A DNA stretch of 64,000 nucleotides from Pedobacter cryoconitis (GTDB taxonomy: Bacteria > Bacteroidota > Bacteroidia > Sphingobacteriales > Sphingobacteriaceae): assembly GCF_014207135.1 (NCBI RefSeq), contig NZ_JACHCC010000002.1:310001-374000 (forward strand), in the 5' to 3' direction. The position numbers and the translations under genes are program-made. The notes beneath the pieces were generated by a model that was given only the letters and a program-made list of their open reading frames with translations, was not told the origin of the DNA and did no database searches. Positions within the stretch are counted from its first letter, which is position 1. Every line of letters begins with the position of its first letter. Of the stretch, positions 34,746 through 43,763 are shown in pieces.

Positions 34746-36239
34746 CTACCTTGGATTTTCTGCCAGGTTGCCAGCAGTTTGTGCGGTCTGTGGGATTTGC
34801 AATACCCGTCTTGGATCGTTAGCAGTCAATACAAACTGTCTTTTGTTTTCATCAATGTGAGTAACAGGCAAATGGTAACGAAGTATATCAAACCATCTTA
34901 AGCCTTCCTGCATAAATTCGACTCTTTTAAAATCAAGAATGGTATTGATTAATGCCTGCTTTACATCTGCAGTTTTATAATAAGTTGTTACTTTATCCGT
35001 AGTTAGATGATTAACAGTGGCATTATAACCAGTAATCCGAGTACTCAGATATGTGTTAAGATCAGTAATTGCAGTGGCATTATCGCCTTGCATCACCGAA
35101 GCTTCCGCTTTGTTAAACAACACTTCCTCAGCGCTTAATAAAGGAATGTATATGTAATAATTACCTATGGCAGGAGTTATATTAACAAAATTTCCCCGCC
35201 ATTTATTGATCCCCATCATTTCTCCGCTCGAACCGTATCCCACTGCCTTATCAGCCCAGCTGCCACCTGTAACATTTGGCTGATTATAAATTTGACTTTG
35301 AATACTTGCATTAAGACCATATCTGTAATTTTGCCAGCCTATAAACCATGTTGAACCTGTAGTTGCGAGCAAAAGGTTTGCTTTTTCGGTTGAACTAGTA
35401 TAAATAGCTGCTTTTGCAGCGTCACTTAAGGCCAAATAGCTTGAATTCCATGGTCTTAAATAGCTGCCGATATTATTCGGGAAAGCAAGATTTGCATGTT
35501 CTACTACTTTGTTATATTGTTTTTTAAACAAGTAAAATCTTGTTGCAAAAGCGTGAGCTGCTATTTTCGTAAAACGATAAACAGGAACTTTATAGGCATT
35601 ATCATTTAATAAAGGTATTCCTTCAGTCAGATCCTTGTCAATCATATCATATACATAGGCAACCGTTTTCCTGTCATAGGTTTGGTACAACGTTTTTTCT
35701 GGTGTTGTTACATAAGGAATACCTAGATCGGTTGCAGCAGTCGCCGGATCATATGTTTTGGCGAAAAGAGAAACCAGCATAAAATGAGAGTATGCTCTGG
35801 TAATTAATGCTTCTCCTCTATAAGCACTATAATCTGCCTGATTTTTCGCTGTATTACAAGCCTGAAGTGCCTGGTTAGCAGCAGCAATTGCTCGATAGCA
35901 TGCATTCCAATAGGTATCTACAGCGCCACCATCTGTAGAGGCGTAATCAGTAAATCTGTAAGGATTATCATTTAGTATAGGGTTATTATAGACCGTTTTG
36001 TAACCACGATCGGCTGCATTATCGGTCATCGATTCGCAAAAAGTGATGTAATCTTCACTGGGATAAGCCGAGGTCAACAACTGAGATACCTTATCAGGGC
36101 TATCCAGTTGTGCCCGGTTATCCGGTAAGGTATCCAGCATTTTTTTACAGCCTGATAATGGTATAAACCAAACCAATATGACGAGTATCCATACCAGTAT
36201 ATTATGATGAATGTATCTTGTTTTCATGTCAGATTTCAT
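34746..36239 (-). CDS. SusD/RagB-like outer-membrane lipoprotein
   Basis: A 497-residue SusD homologue starting 3 bases after the SusC stop, so the two are translationally linked. The signal peptide ends in LSGC (Cys31 from the first ATG; a second ATG four codons on at 36227 is also possible). SusD features include the TPR-like CYRAIAAANQALQACNTAKN, RGEALITRAYSHFMLVSLFA, LLSAEEVLFNKAEASVMQGD and the ending EGLRWFDILRYHLPVTH. As partner of the 1224-residue SusC it should bind the imported ligand. Neighbouring peptidases suggest a peptide ligand. Confidence 0.92.
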   Translation of the reverse strand: MKSDMKTRYIHHNILVWILVILVWFIPLSGCKKMLDTLPDNRAQLDSPDKVSQLLTSAYPSEDYITFCESMTDNAADRGYKTVYNNPILNDNPYRFTDYASTDGGAVDTYWNACYRAIAAANQALQACNTAKNQADYSAYRGEALITRAYSHFMLVSLFAKTYDPATAATDLGIPYVTTPEKTLYQTYDRKTVAYVYDMIDKDLTEGIPLLNDNAYKVPVYRFTKIAAHAFATRFYLFKKQYNKVVEHANLAFPNNIGSYLRPWNSSYLALSDAAKAAIYTSSTEKANLLLATTGSTWFIGWQNYRYGLNASIQSQIYNQPNVTGGSWADKAVGYGSSGEMMGINKWRGNFVNITPAIGNYYIYIPLLSAEEVLFNKAEASVMQGDNATAITDLNTYLSTRITGYNATVNHLTTDKVTTYYKTADVKQALINTILDFKRVEFMQEGLRWFDILRYHLPVTHIDENKRQFVLTANDPRRVLQIPQTAQTAGNLAENPR

Positions 36240-36242
36240 TAT

Positions 36243-39200
36243 TTATATTCCAATTTTTAAAGAAATAATTACTTGTTTTTGTAGTGGCTGTGCTACGCCG
36301 CCGGCATTAAAAAATTCGGGATCCTGTCCTTCCAGTTTTTTGTCTGCAAAAAATAAGCAAAGGTTTGTTCCTGCTGCCGTTATGGACATTGTGTTCATCC
36401 CAATTGCTTTTGCATATTTTACAGGTAATTGGTAAGCCAGTGAAACGTATTTTAACCTGGCAAAACCGCCATTGGCCACTCTTTCTGAAGAAAGATTATA
36501 GTTATTGTAGGGATAACCACTTGATGGCAGGTTGTAATTAGTTATGGCATCGATGATTGAAGGAACGTTAGTTTTTGTTTCATCACCAGGCAACATCCAT
36601 CTGTTTCGAAATTCTGTTGGCATGGCATCAAGATCTGAATAGGTTTGTTTAAATGCAGAGCTCAATCTTATCTTGTTCCCAGCCTGGTAAATTAATTGCG
36701 CTGTTAATGAAAAAGCCTTATAACGAAAAGTGTTGGTAAAACCACCCGAAATTGGCGGATCGACTGGCCCTTCATATTTAAGATATTTTGTTTCAATATC
36801 CTGCAAGTTTACCACCTGGCTTACTACTCCCTGTTCATTTACCACAAGTGGAATACCTGAATTGTGATCAAGACCTTTAAAATCAAGAGAATACAGTGAA
36901 CTAACCGGGTGTCCTAGCTGATTGGCGCCACTTGGCGCCAACATATCAAATATAATAGGCTGGTCTTTGTCGTTGGTAATCTTATTAGTAGCATAAGAAA
37001 ATATAAGTGTAGACCTCCATCCCCAATCTTTTTGTCTGATGATCTCGCCTGAAAGTGAAAACTCAACTCCATGTGATTTCAGGTCGGCATAATTTCCAAC
37101 TTTAACTAACTGACCACCTACCCCGCTGCTTCTCAAATTCCCAATCAGGTCGAAACCTCTCTTGTTATATACATCGGCAGTGACATTCAACCTATTATTA
37201 AAGAATCCGGCATCAACGCCAATATTACCAGAATACTGTTTTTCATAGGTGAGATTTGAGTTTTCAAGATCATTTATAAAGATGCCGGATTCAATTTCTG
37301 AAGAATATGGTCTGGCCGTATTCTGTGTGCGTAAAACAAGTGCCGAATTCGTAGCATTACCTGTACTTGCTGATAAACCGTAACTAGCTCTTAGTTTTAA
37401 AGTACTGATAGCTGGGATATTCTTAATAAATGTTTCCTGGTCCATATTCCAGGATCCGCTGAAACTCCAGGTAGGTAACCATCTTGCGTTTGGCGATTGG
37501 CCTAACTGGTTGGATCCATCATATCTGACTGCCCCACTCAGGTTATAACGATGATCAAAGGTATAACCCGCGGTAGCATAAAAGGAAGCAAAACGGTCAG
37601 CAGTTTTACCCATTCCATAATATTGCCTGTTTTGCTCAACACCTTGTTTAATAACTTTATAATCAACCAGTGGAATACCACCATTATCATATTGATAGCC
37701 AAAACCATTACTAAAAGAATTTTGTCTGTCAGCCGACCTCAGTTCCTGACCGACAAGAATGTTCAGATCGTGCTTGCCAAAACTTCTGATATAGGTCAGG
37801 TTATTCCTGAGATTGTAACTACCCAATGAATTGTCTGTACGGTTGTATAATCCACCAGCTGGCATCACTATTTCAGGTAACGCATTTGGGTTATCAGTAT
37901 CTTTATAGAGATAGGTATTATCATTTGCGATTGTAGAATTATAGTCAGCTCTGTAAGCATTTGCTCTGTTGGAATTCTCGTTCACCAGATTTTCCTGAGT
38001 CGTTTTAGCGTAACGGACAGCTCCGAGAAACTCGTATTTGAAATAAGGATTTATTTTGTAAGCAAGATTTAACTGAACCTTGACGTCGAGATCTGTCAGT
38101 TTAATCTGATTATTTTGCAGCTCATTGATAATATTAAATGGTGCATAATTCATTGTAAAATACTCCAGATTACCCTGGGCATCATACGGAGTGAGCGCAC
38201 GGCTTGTATTTAAAGCATAGCTATACGGATTAATATCAAACTCTCTGCTCAGCTTTCCAAAAACCGGATCCGTTGTACGATTGATAGTTCCAGGTGCCTG
38301 TTGATCCCTGAAAGAAGCGGTCGTGATGATTCCTCCACTCAATTTATCAGAAAAATTATAAGTATTCTGCGAGTTAAAAGTATAACGCTTTACCTTATCC
38401 GCAATAGTCCACCCATTATCATTGTAATAACTTACAGAGGTATAATGCTGCGATTTATCAGTTCCACTGGAAATACTAATCGAATGTTCCTGTGTTAAGG
38501 TATTGCGAAACAGTAAATGAAACCAGTCTGTATTCGCACTGGCATATCTGCTTAAAAAAGCATTACGCGCATCTGGTGTATTTTGCAGATAGAACTGCCC
38601 TGTAGCCGGATTAATGGTTTGAAGTTCACTGTACATTTTTCCATATACACCTACATTAGACATGTTACCAATGTCTTTAAGGTTCAACATACCTTTACCA
38701 TACATCTCTGAATAGATCGACATCTGGTCTGCTGAATTTGAAATATTGAAGCTATTATAGCTGGGGCGTAACTGCGAGCTAAAATTACCAGTATAATTGA
38801 TCTGTAAAGCTCCGCTTTTTCCTTTTTTGGTGGTCACAACCACTACTCCATTCATTGCTCTTGCCCCGTAAAGTGAGGTTGCAGCGACGTCCTTTAAAAC
38901 ATAAATATCTTCGACATCATTCATGTTAATACCAGCTACTGAAGAACCTAACAGCGTACTTGCATCCCCGCTCGAAAGCTGATCGTTAGTTACATCTATA
39001 ACATCCTCCAAGGCAATACCATCCACCACCCATAAAGGTTTATTTGACCCCGTAAGAGAGGTTACGCCCCTTATCCTGATCTTTGGCGCAGAGCCAAAAG
39101 TCCCTGAAACATTCTGAATAGAAACCCCGGCAACTTTACCTTCCAGCGCACGTCCAATATCTGTAGATCCGGTTTGTCTGAGTTCATCACCTTTTAATTT

Positions 39201-39917
39201 CACAGATGAACCCGTAAACTTTTTCCTGTCCAGCTGCTGATAACCTGTGATTACCGTCTCCTTCAGATTAGTCTGGTTCTCTTCCAGATGAATGAATAAG
39301 GCTGGATTATCATCTGTTATTCTAACTTCATACGGTTTATAACCGATTTTCGTAAACACCAATATGGCACCTTTCTGAACACTAATACTGAACTGCCCAT
39401 CAGTCCCCGACTGTCTGACATTACTGGTGCCTTTTTCAGTTATATTTACACCAAAAACTTTCTCTGTGCGTCCATCTGGCTGAGTAAAGGTTATGGTTCC
39501 TCTGACAACAACCGGATCAACTGTACGACTGGAAAGAGCGTCCATAAAAGATTTCTCCTTTTCCTTGATGACAACCGTTTTATCAATGATTTCATAAGAA
39601 AACGGCTGATCCTTGAAACATAATTTCAATGCATCATCTATGGTACCGTTATGAATAACTATATCTACTTTTCTCGCTTTTTCGAGTAAACGTTCATTAT
39701 AGAAAAACTGGTAGCCGCTTTGTTTACCTAAATCGGTAAAAACCTGAGGTAAGGCGCTGTTTTTTCGGTTCAGATTAATGTTTTGGGCTATTCCGGAGGC
39801 ACTTACATGCATTAAAACCGAGAATAGAAGAACGAAGGTTACCTTCATAGTTCGCCAAATTTGGTTATAGCCCCTCAATTTTTTAGACAGCAAGGGGCGA
39901 TGAATAATATTATTCAT
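36243..39917 (-). CDS. SusC/RagA TonB-dependent transporter with STN domain
   Basis: A 1224-residue outer-membrane transporter. A signal segment ending SASGIAQ is followed by an STN domain (about 45-110: ALPQVFTDLGKQSGYQFFYN), a carboxypeptidase-like domain (about 135-220), a plug with RIRGVTSLTGSNKPLWVVDG and SLYGARAMNGVVVVTTKK, and the beta-barrel ending VIISLKIGI. The STN domain should signal to the FecR encoded at 40124-41314. The protein is about 100 residues longer than the other complete SusC, mostly in barrel loops. The operon continues with SusD and peptidase lipoproteins. Confidence 0.93.
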   Translation of the reverse strand: MNNIIHRPLLSKKLRGYNQIWRTMKVTFVLLFSVLMHVSASGIAQNINLNRKNSALPQVFTDLGKQSGYQFFYNERLLEKARKVDIVIHNGTIDDALKLCFKDQPFSYEIIDKTVVIKEKEKSFMDALSSRTVDPVVVRGTITFTQPDGRTEKVFGVNITEKGTSNVRQSGTDGQFSISVQKGAILVFTKIGYKPYEVRITDDNPALFIHLEENQTNLKETVITGYQQLDRKKFTGSSVKLKGDELRQTGSTDIGRALEGKVAGVSIQNVSGTFGSAPKIRIRGVTSLTGSNKPLWVVDGIALEDVIDVTNDQLSSGDASTLLGSSVAGINMNDVEDIYVLKDVAATSLYGARAMNGVVVVTTKKGKSGALQINYTGNFSSQLRPSYNSFNISNSADQMSIYSEMYGKGMLNLKDIGNMSNVGVYGKMYSELQTINPATGQFYLQNTPDARNAFLSRYASANTDWFHLLFRNTLTQEHSISISSGTDKSQHYTSVSYYNDNGWTIADKVKRYTFNSQNTYNFSDKLSGGIITTASFRDQQAPGTINRTTDPVFGKLSREFDINPYSYALNTSRALTPYDAQGNLEYFTMNYAPFNIINELQNNQIKLTDLDVKVQLNLAYKINPYFKYEFLGAVRYAKTTQENLVNENSNRANAYRADYNSTIANDNTYLYKDTDNPNALPEIVMPAGGLYNRTDNSLGSYNLRNNLTYIRSFGKHDLNILVGQELRSADRQNSFSNGFGYQYDNGGIPLVDYKVIKQGVEQNRQYYGMGKTADRFASFYATAGYTFDHRYNLSGAVRYDGSNQLGQSPNARWLPTWSFSGSWNMDQETFIKNIPAISTLKLRASYGLSASTGNATNSALVLRTQNTARPYSSEIESGIFINDLENSNLTYEKQYSGNIGVDAGFFNNRLNVTADVYNKRGFDLIGNLRSSGVGGQLVKVGNYADLKSHGVEFSLSGEIIRQKDWGWRSTLIFSYATNKITNDKDQPIIFDMLAPSGANQLGHPVSSLYSLDFKGLDHNSGIPLVVNEQGVVSQVVNLQDIETKYLKYEGPVDPPISGGFTNTFRYKAFSLTAQLIYQAGNKIRLSSAFKQTYSDLDAMPTEFRNRWMLPGDETKTNVPSIIDAITNYNLPSSGYPYNNYNLSSERVANGGFARLKYVSLAYQLPVKYAKAIGMNTMSITAAGTNLCLFFADKKLEGQDPEFFNAGGVAQPLQKQVIISLKIGI

Positions 39918-39987
39918 ATTTTTGTTTAGGTTGGGTTGTTGATTAAACTGTTTGCAGAAATATTTTAAAGGACCCGGCCAATCATTT

Positions 39988-40017
39988 CAGAAGTTCCGAT
40001 CGCCATCGGGACTTCTG
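39988..40017. repeat. Inverted repeat between fecR and susC (second locus)
   Basis: CAGAAGTTCCGAT (39988-40000) pairs with ATCGGGACTTCTG (40005-40017) with one wobble and a 4-base loop. On the plus strand it is followed by TTTTTA. It lies in the 206-base fecR-susC gap on the minus strand, mirroring the unrelated hairpin at 20653 in the first locus. Confidence 0.65.
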
Positions 40018-40123
40018 TTTTTAAATGGGAGTCCTGTAGTTTAATACCGCCCGTCGTCTCTGTAGATTTTTTTCATATGTTTTGGTTTAGTTAGTTGATT
40101 TAGCTTATTAATTGGTTGATTTT

Positions 40124-41314
40124 TTAGTAGATGATCATTTTCCTGCCTTCAATACTGAACTTTATATCACTCAGCTGTAGCATCTTGATAAATTTACCCA
40201 GAGAAACACTTTTCGGAATTTTTCCTGTAAAACGATCCGCTGGGATCTTCCCTTTATATACAATTTCCAGATCATACCATTTTGCGGCTTCCTTTAATAC
40301 ATCTTCCAGGCTGCTACTGTGGAAATAGAAGAAGCCTTCTGTCCAGGCTACAACCTCTTCTGTATCCGCAGGAAGTATAGTAAAGGAATTTGCTTTCTGT
40401 ACGGCCTGTTGTCCAGGTTTTAGTAAAACTGCAAATGAGGCCAGGGCGGTTCTATCCTGTCCATTGGCAAAACCTAATGGTGAAACTTTAACAGATCCTT
40501 CCAGTAAGGTAGTTTTGGTACCAACATTATCCGTATAACTATTAATATCGAAATGTGTCCCCAATACTTCAACTTCCTGACTATGGGTCTTAACTTTAAA
40601 AGGATGATATTTGTCTTTAGCCACTTCAAAATAAGCTTCCCCCTTCAGTTCAACACTGCGTTCGGCAGCAGAAGAGAAAGATGCCGGATATTTTAACGAT
40701 GAGATTGCATTGAGTTTAATTTTTGAACCATCCGGAAGAATAACCTGATAGTTTTCTCCTGCAGCAGTAGAAATGGTATTGTAGCCCGAATTACCTATAT
40801 AATTGCCGGATTTTTCAGTAATACGATAGATTATCTCTCCGTTTTCGGTCTTGATGATGTTTATCCCCTGCTCCTCAGCCAGTTTCCCCTGAACTGCATC
40901 GGAAAGTATGATTTTCTGGCCGCTAGCCAATGTCAGCGTTGCCTTATTCTTACCTCCGGATATATGATCGGCCATCTCCATTGGGTTTGAGGGACCATTT
41001 GCGAAATGATATCTGATCAATAAATAACCAGAGCCCGCAACCAGCAATGCTGCTGCAACTGATAGACGGTACCATCTTTTTGAATAAAAAGGTACAGTTT
41101 CCCTAAAGATCACGACTTCCTCTTTAAGATTTGCCCGCTGCAATGTACCTTCCCAGATTTCTTCTTTCAAATGTCCAAAATCTGCCTCTGCATCAGAAAG
41201 CTTTTGTCTCAGACTTTCTGCACTATACCAGTTTTCTAAAAGTTTAATTTCGTTTGCTGTCGCTGTACCTGAATTATATTTATCAAGAAGTATTAGTGCT
41301 TCTTTCTCATTCAT
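40124..41314 (-). CDS. FecR family anti-sigma factor
   Basis: A 396-residue inner-membrane anti-sigma factor. The N-terminal sigma-binding part (NEKEALILLDKYNSGTATAN), a membrane helix near 83-101, the periplasmic FecR domain (YQVILPDGSKIKLNAISSLK, ERSVELKGEAYFEVAKDKY, EVLGTHFDINSYTD) and the C-terminal SusC-contacting segment (LEDVLKEAAKWYDLEIVYKG) are all present. It should control the sigma factor at 42875-43459, but the metzincin gene and a FecR scar lie between the two. Its upstream flank carries a copy of the sigma gene 3' end, showing that it once followed that gene directly. Confidence 0.94.
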   Translation of the reverse strand: MNEKEALILLDKYNSGTATANEIKLLENWYSAESLRQKLSDAEADFGHLKEEIWEGTLQRANLKEEVVIFRETVPFYSKRWYRLSVAAALLVAGSGYLLIRYHFANGPSNPMEMADHISGGKNKATLTLASGQKIILSDAVQGKLAEEQGINIIKTENGEIIYRITEKSGNYIGNSGYNTISTAAGENYQVILPDGSKIKLNAISSLKYPASFSSAAERSVELKGEAYFEVAKDKYHPFKVKTHSQEVEVLGTHFDINSYTDNVGTKTTLLEGSVKVSPLGFANGQDRTALASFAVLLKPGQQAVQKANSFTILPADTEEVVAWTEGFFYFHSSSLEDVLKEAAKWYDLEIVYKGKIPADRFTGKIPKSVSLGKFIKMLQLSDIKFSIEGRKMIIY

Positions 41315-41321
41315 CTTTATC

Positions 41322-41394
41322 TGGTTAGTGTGTTTATAGATAAAACCGGCCAGAATGACTTTGGGGGTAGAAGAATTTGAAATTATCTGAAAAT
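41322..41394. repeat. Direct repeat, copy A (sigma 3' end plus fecR leader)
   Basis: This segment matches 42814-42887 nearly base for base in its second part, including GACTTTGGGGGTAGAAGAAT followed by TTGAAATTATCTGAAAATA. In copy B the same bases encode the last residues and stop of the sigma gene; here they are non-coding, just upstream of fecR. It marks a past duplication. Confidence 0.85.
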
Positions 41395-41400
41395 ACTTAT

Positions 41401-41427
41401 AAACCCCGACATCTGAGGTCAGGGTTT
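41401..41427 (-). terminator. Hairpin after the metzincin gene
   Basis: AAACCCCGAC pairs with GTCAGGGTTT (one wobble) around a short loop, 44 bases past the stop at 41472. It would separate the metzincin transcript from fecR, although the T-tract is weak. Confidence 0.55.
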
Positions 41428-41471
41428 ATAAGTTGATAGCTTGTTATGGATATCCCTAACAGCCTATAATA

Positions 41472-42644
41472 TTAGTTATTATTAGGCCCTAATGCTTTAA
41501 CAGCGTCAACTACTTGCTGCAAAGTCATCCCTGGCGCTGTAACCGTCCCGGTTTCACTCAAAGAGTTTCCAATAAGACGTGTTTGCGAAGGATTTCCGTA
41601 TAATCCAAAAAGCGCAATACAATCATATGGGCTATATTTATGTGCAGGGTTAAATGCATATGCCAGCATAATAGAAATCGGATCTGTAGCTGGTGCATTT
41701 GCTCCATAAACAGGAGATAGTGGTGTACCATAAATATGTGTTGCATCTGCATTTTTACCTGCTGGATTACCTTCATTCATTGCATCACTAACTTGCTTCT
41801 TTAACGTTGCCTGATCAGCGGCTGTTTGCTGACTCCATGTACCTTTGCCATACTTGTTGTCTACCAGTTGTTGTGTAAGCTGAGTAATATACTTGTCTTG
41901 ACTTGCAGGATCAGTATTTTTACCATTTGAAGTAAGTGCCGAATATACTCTATTCTGGTAATCTGTATGCCTCAGACCTATTGCATGTCCAAATTCATGT
42001 CCTAATAAGCCGGTAATAAACGTTCTGCTACTATTGTTTATTCCTGCGTCTGCATTGCTGTTCAGATATATATATCTTCCAGGATTCCCTTTAGCATTGA
42101 CAAAATCTCCATCCTGTCCCAGCGTTGTTCCAGAAGGAGTTTTTCCACCAAGATCTTTAAAAAGAGTAATGATGTCAGCCTTAGCTGTATCGGCCACCCT
42201 TACAAACTTTAAGGGTAATTTTATACTATTCAGTTCCGATAATGTTGAATCTAAAGCTTCACTAACAAGAGCAGATCCCGTAGCATTATAGAGACCTACA
42301 TTAATGGTTCTTACAACGGACAACGGATATTTTGTTGAATACTGTCCCTGTTGTTGTGACAAGACAGAAAAACTTTCATCGAGATTCTTTTTAGTTAACC
42401 GGATATCCCCTTCTACTCTATAACCACCTGGTATTACCTCTACATTTAATGGGTCAAATCCAAGACTTTTGATCTTCTTCAGATCACTGACAACATTATC
42501 CAGAGATACATTGCCGGAAATAATTTTCGACTGGGGATCAGTTACTGATGATTCACTTTTCTTACATCCCGTCATGGTCATAAAAAATGTCGCGCCTAAT
42601 GCTGCAACGAAATAAAATAGTTTTTTGTTGGTTACCTTTTTCAT
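41472..42644 (-). CDS. M57-like metzincin metalloprotease lipoprotein
   Basis: A 390-residue lipoprotein (MTGC lipobox, Cys27). The zinc motif HEFGHAIGLRH is complete (His216, Glu217, His220, His226), followed by TDYQ as in the dual-action HEIGH/M57 group of Bacteroidota. The pre-domain (VVRTINVGLYNATGSALVSE) and the ending FALFGLYG-like Met-turn region (SIMLAYAFNPAHKYSPYD) fit metzincins. It is secreted and probably surface-anchored. It sits between the sigma gene and fecR, flanked by duplicated sequence, which suggests it came in or was moved by a duplication. The substrate is unknown; its own hairpin follows. Confidence 0.9.
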   Translation of the reverse strand: MKKVTNKKLFYFVAALGATFFMTMTGCKKSESSVTDPQSKIISGNVSLDNVVSDLKKIKSLGFDPLNVEVIPGGYRVEGDIRLTKKNLDESFSVLSQQQGQYSTKYPLSVVRTINVGLYNATGSALVSEALDSTLSELNSIKLPLKFVRVADTAKADIITLFKDLGGKTPSGTTLGQDGDFVNAKGNPGRYIYLNSNADAGINNSSRTFITGLLGHEFGHAIGLRHTDYQNRVYSALTSNGKNTDPASQDKYITQLTQQLVDNKYGKGTWSQQTAADQATLKKQVSDAMNEGNPAGKNADATHIYGTPLSPVYGANAPATDPISIMLAYAFNPAHKYSPYDCIALFGLYGNPSQTRLIGNSLSETGTVTAPGMTLQQVVDAVKALGPNNN

Positions 42645-42708
42645 AGTGTAAATGTTTAGTTAATTGATTTAGCTTTTTGATTAGTAGATAGATTAATTGG
42701 TTGATTTT

Positions 42709-42790
42709 TTAGTTGATGATCATTTTCCTCCCTTCTATGCTGAGTTTTATATAGCTGAATTGTAGCATCTTAATAAATACTGGTATATGA
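42709..42790 (-). pseudogene. fecR scar (C-terminal 22 codons of a second FecR)
   Basis: On the minus strand the bases before the TAA at 42709 read FIKMLQFSYIKLSIEGRKMI and then I-N, nearly identical to the end of the intact FecR at 40124 (FIKMLQLSDIKFSIEGRKMI then I-Y). The flank past the stop (42655-42708) also resembles the flank of the intact gene. The rest of the gene is deleted, leaving the leader repeat at 42814-42887 just upstream. It is a non-functional remnant of a duplicated anti-sigma gene. Confidence 0.85.
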
Positions 42791-42813
42791 TTCGCAATCA
42801 CTGCTGAATTTAC

Positions 42814-42887
42814 CTGGTTGTACATTTATAGACAAAACCAGTCAGAATGACTTTGGGGGTAGAAGAATTTGAAATTATCTGAAAATA
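42814..42887. repeat. Direct repeat, copy B (sigma 3' end plus leader)
   Basis: Partner of 41322-41394. It contains the stop codon and last codons of the sigma gene and the leader that once preceded a fecR start. Confidence 0.85.
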
Positions 42888-43459
42888 ATTAAGATCGCCA
42901 GGCTGAAACCCAAATTACTTATTTTTGGCTTAATAATTTTGAGGGCATTCTGGACTTGTTTTTTCACCGTCTGATCAGAAAGGCATAGTTTTTCAGCAAT
43001 TTCTTTGTGAGAAAGGTTTTCTTTACGGCTCAATTCAAAAATCTCCCGCATTTTAGGGGGTAAATTTTGTATTTCCTGTTCTACGATTTTAATTAGCTGT
43101 TTTTCATCGACCCTGTCTAGCGTATCAGGATCTGTTTCTGAGATAAAGGTGGCAATAGATGTTGCATAATCACTCCTTATCTTACTATGCGCAATTAAGT
43201 TTAATACTCTATTACGTACAGCAGTATATAAAAGGCCAGCTAAGTTATGGCTTGACTTAGTTTCGGCAGCTTTAATCCATAGTCTGCTAAAGACCTCCTG
43301 GATTACATCTTTAGCTTCATCTTCATCCCTAAGCATTTTATAAGCCTGAGCATACATTACACTCCAATAGCGGTTGTAAATCTCCGTAAATGCAGAACGG
43401 TCACTAAATTTCAGCAATTCGACCAATTCATTATCTGAATATTTACTATATATACTCAT
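42875..43459 (-). CDS. ECF-type RNA polymerase sigma-70 factor
   Basis: A 194-residue sigma factor of the FecI-like group. Region 2 includes EIYNRYWSVMYAQAYKMLRD and EAKDVIQEVFSRLWIKA; region 4 includes LSHKEIAKKL-type helix-turn-helix (LSHKEIAEKLCLSDQTVKKQ). It is similar to the sigma factor at 22028 over its length, including the SRKENLSHKEIA stretch. It should drive the SusCD operon downstream and be held by the FecR at 40124. Its last codons lie inside a segment duplicated at 41322-41394. Confidence 0.94.
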   Translation of the reverse strand: MSIYSKYSDNELVELLKFSDRSAFTEIYNRYWSVMYAQAYKMLRDEDEAKDVIQEVFSRLWIKAAETKSSHNLAGLLYTAVRNRVLNLIAHSKIRSDYATSIATFISETDPDTLDRVDEKQLIKIVEQEIQNLPPKMREIFELSRKENLSHKEIAEKLCLSDQTVKKQVQNALKIIKPKISNLGFSLAILIIFR

Positions 43460-43763
43460 AAGACTATAAATTCGCCTTTATTTCCATCAACCACTACCTT
43501 TACAATCGTTAAAAACACTAATTAAATAGAATTTCAATAAAAATTACCGCTATAAACCAAAAACAACAGAAGTAAACATAATTAAAAACTATTAACTTTT
43601 TAATATTCCAAAAAAATAATCGAAAAACACAAGGAATACAAAAACACGGTTAAAAAAAAAGGTGAATTTTGACGTATACAGAAACACTTAATTTAAAAAA
43701 CACAATTATATGTCATACGGATTAATTTCGGCATCTTATAACCCCATTAAAGTATAAATTTTA
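43460..43763. other. Intergenic region upstream of the sigma gene
   Basis: 304 very AT-rich bases between the sigma start and the serine hydrolase stop, both on the minus strand. It should contain the sigma promoter. I see no hairpin, RNA gene or protein-like frame. Confidence 0.4.
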
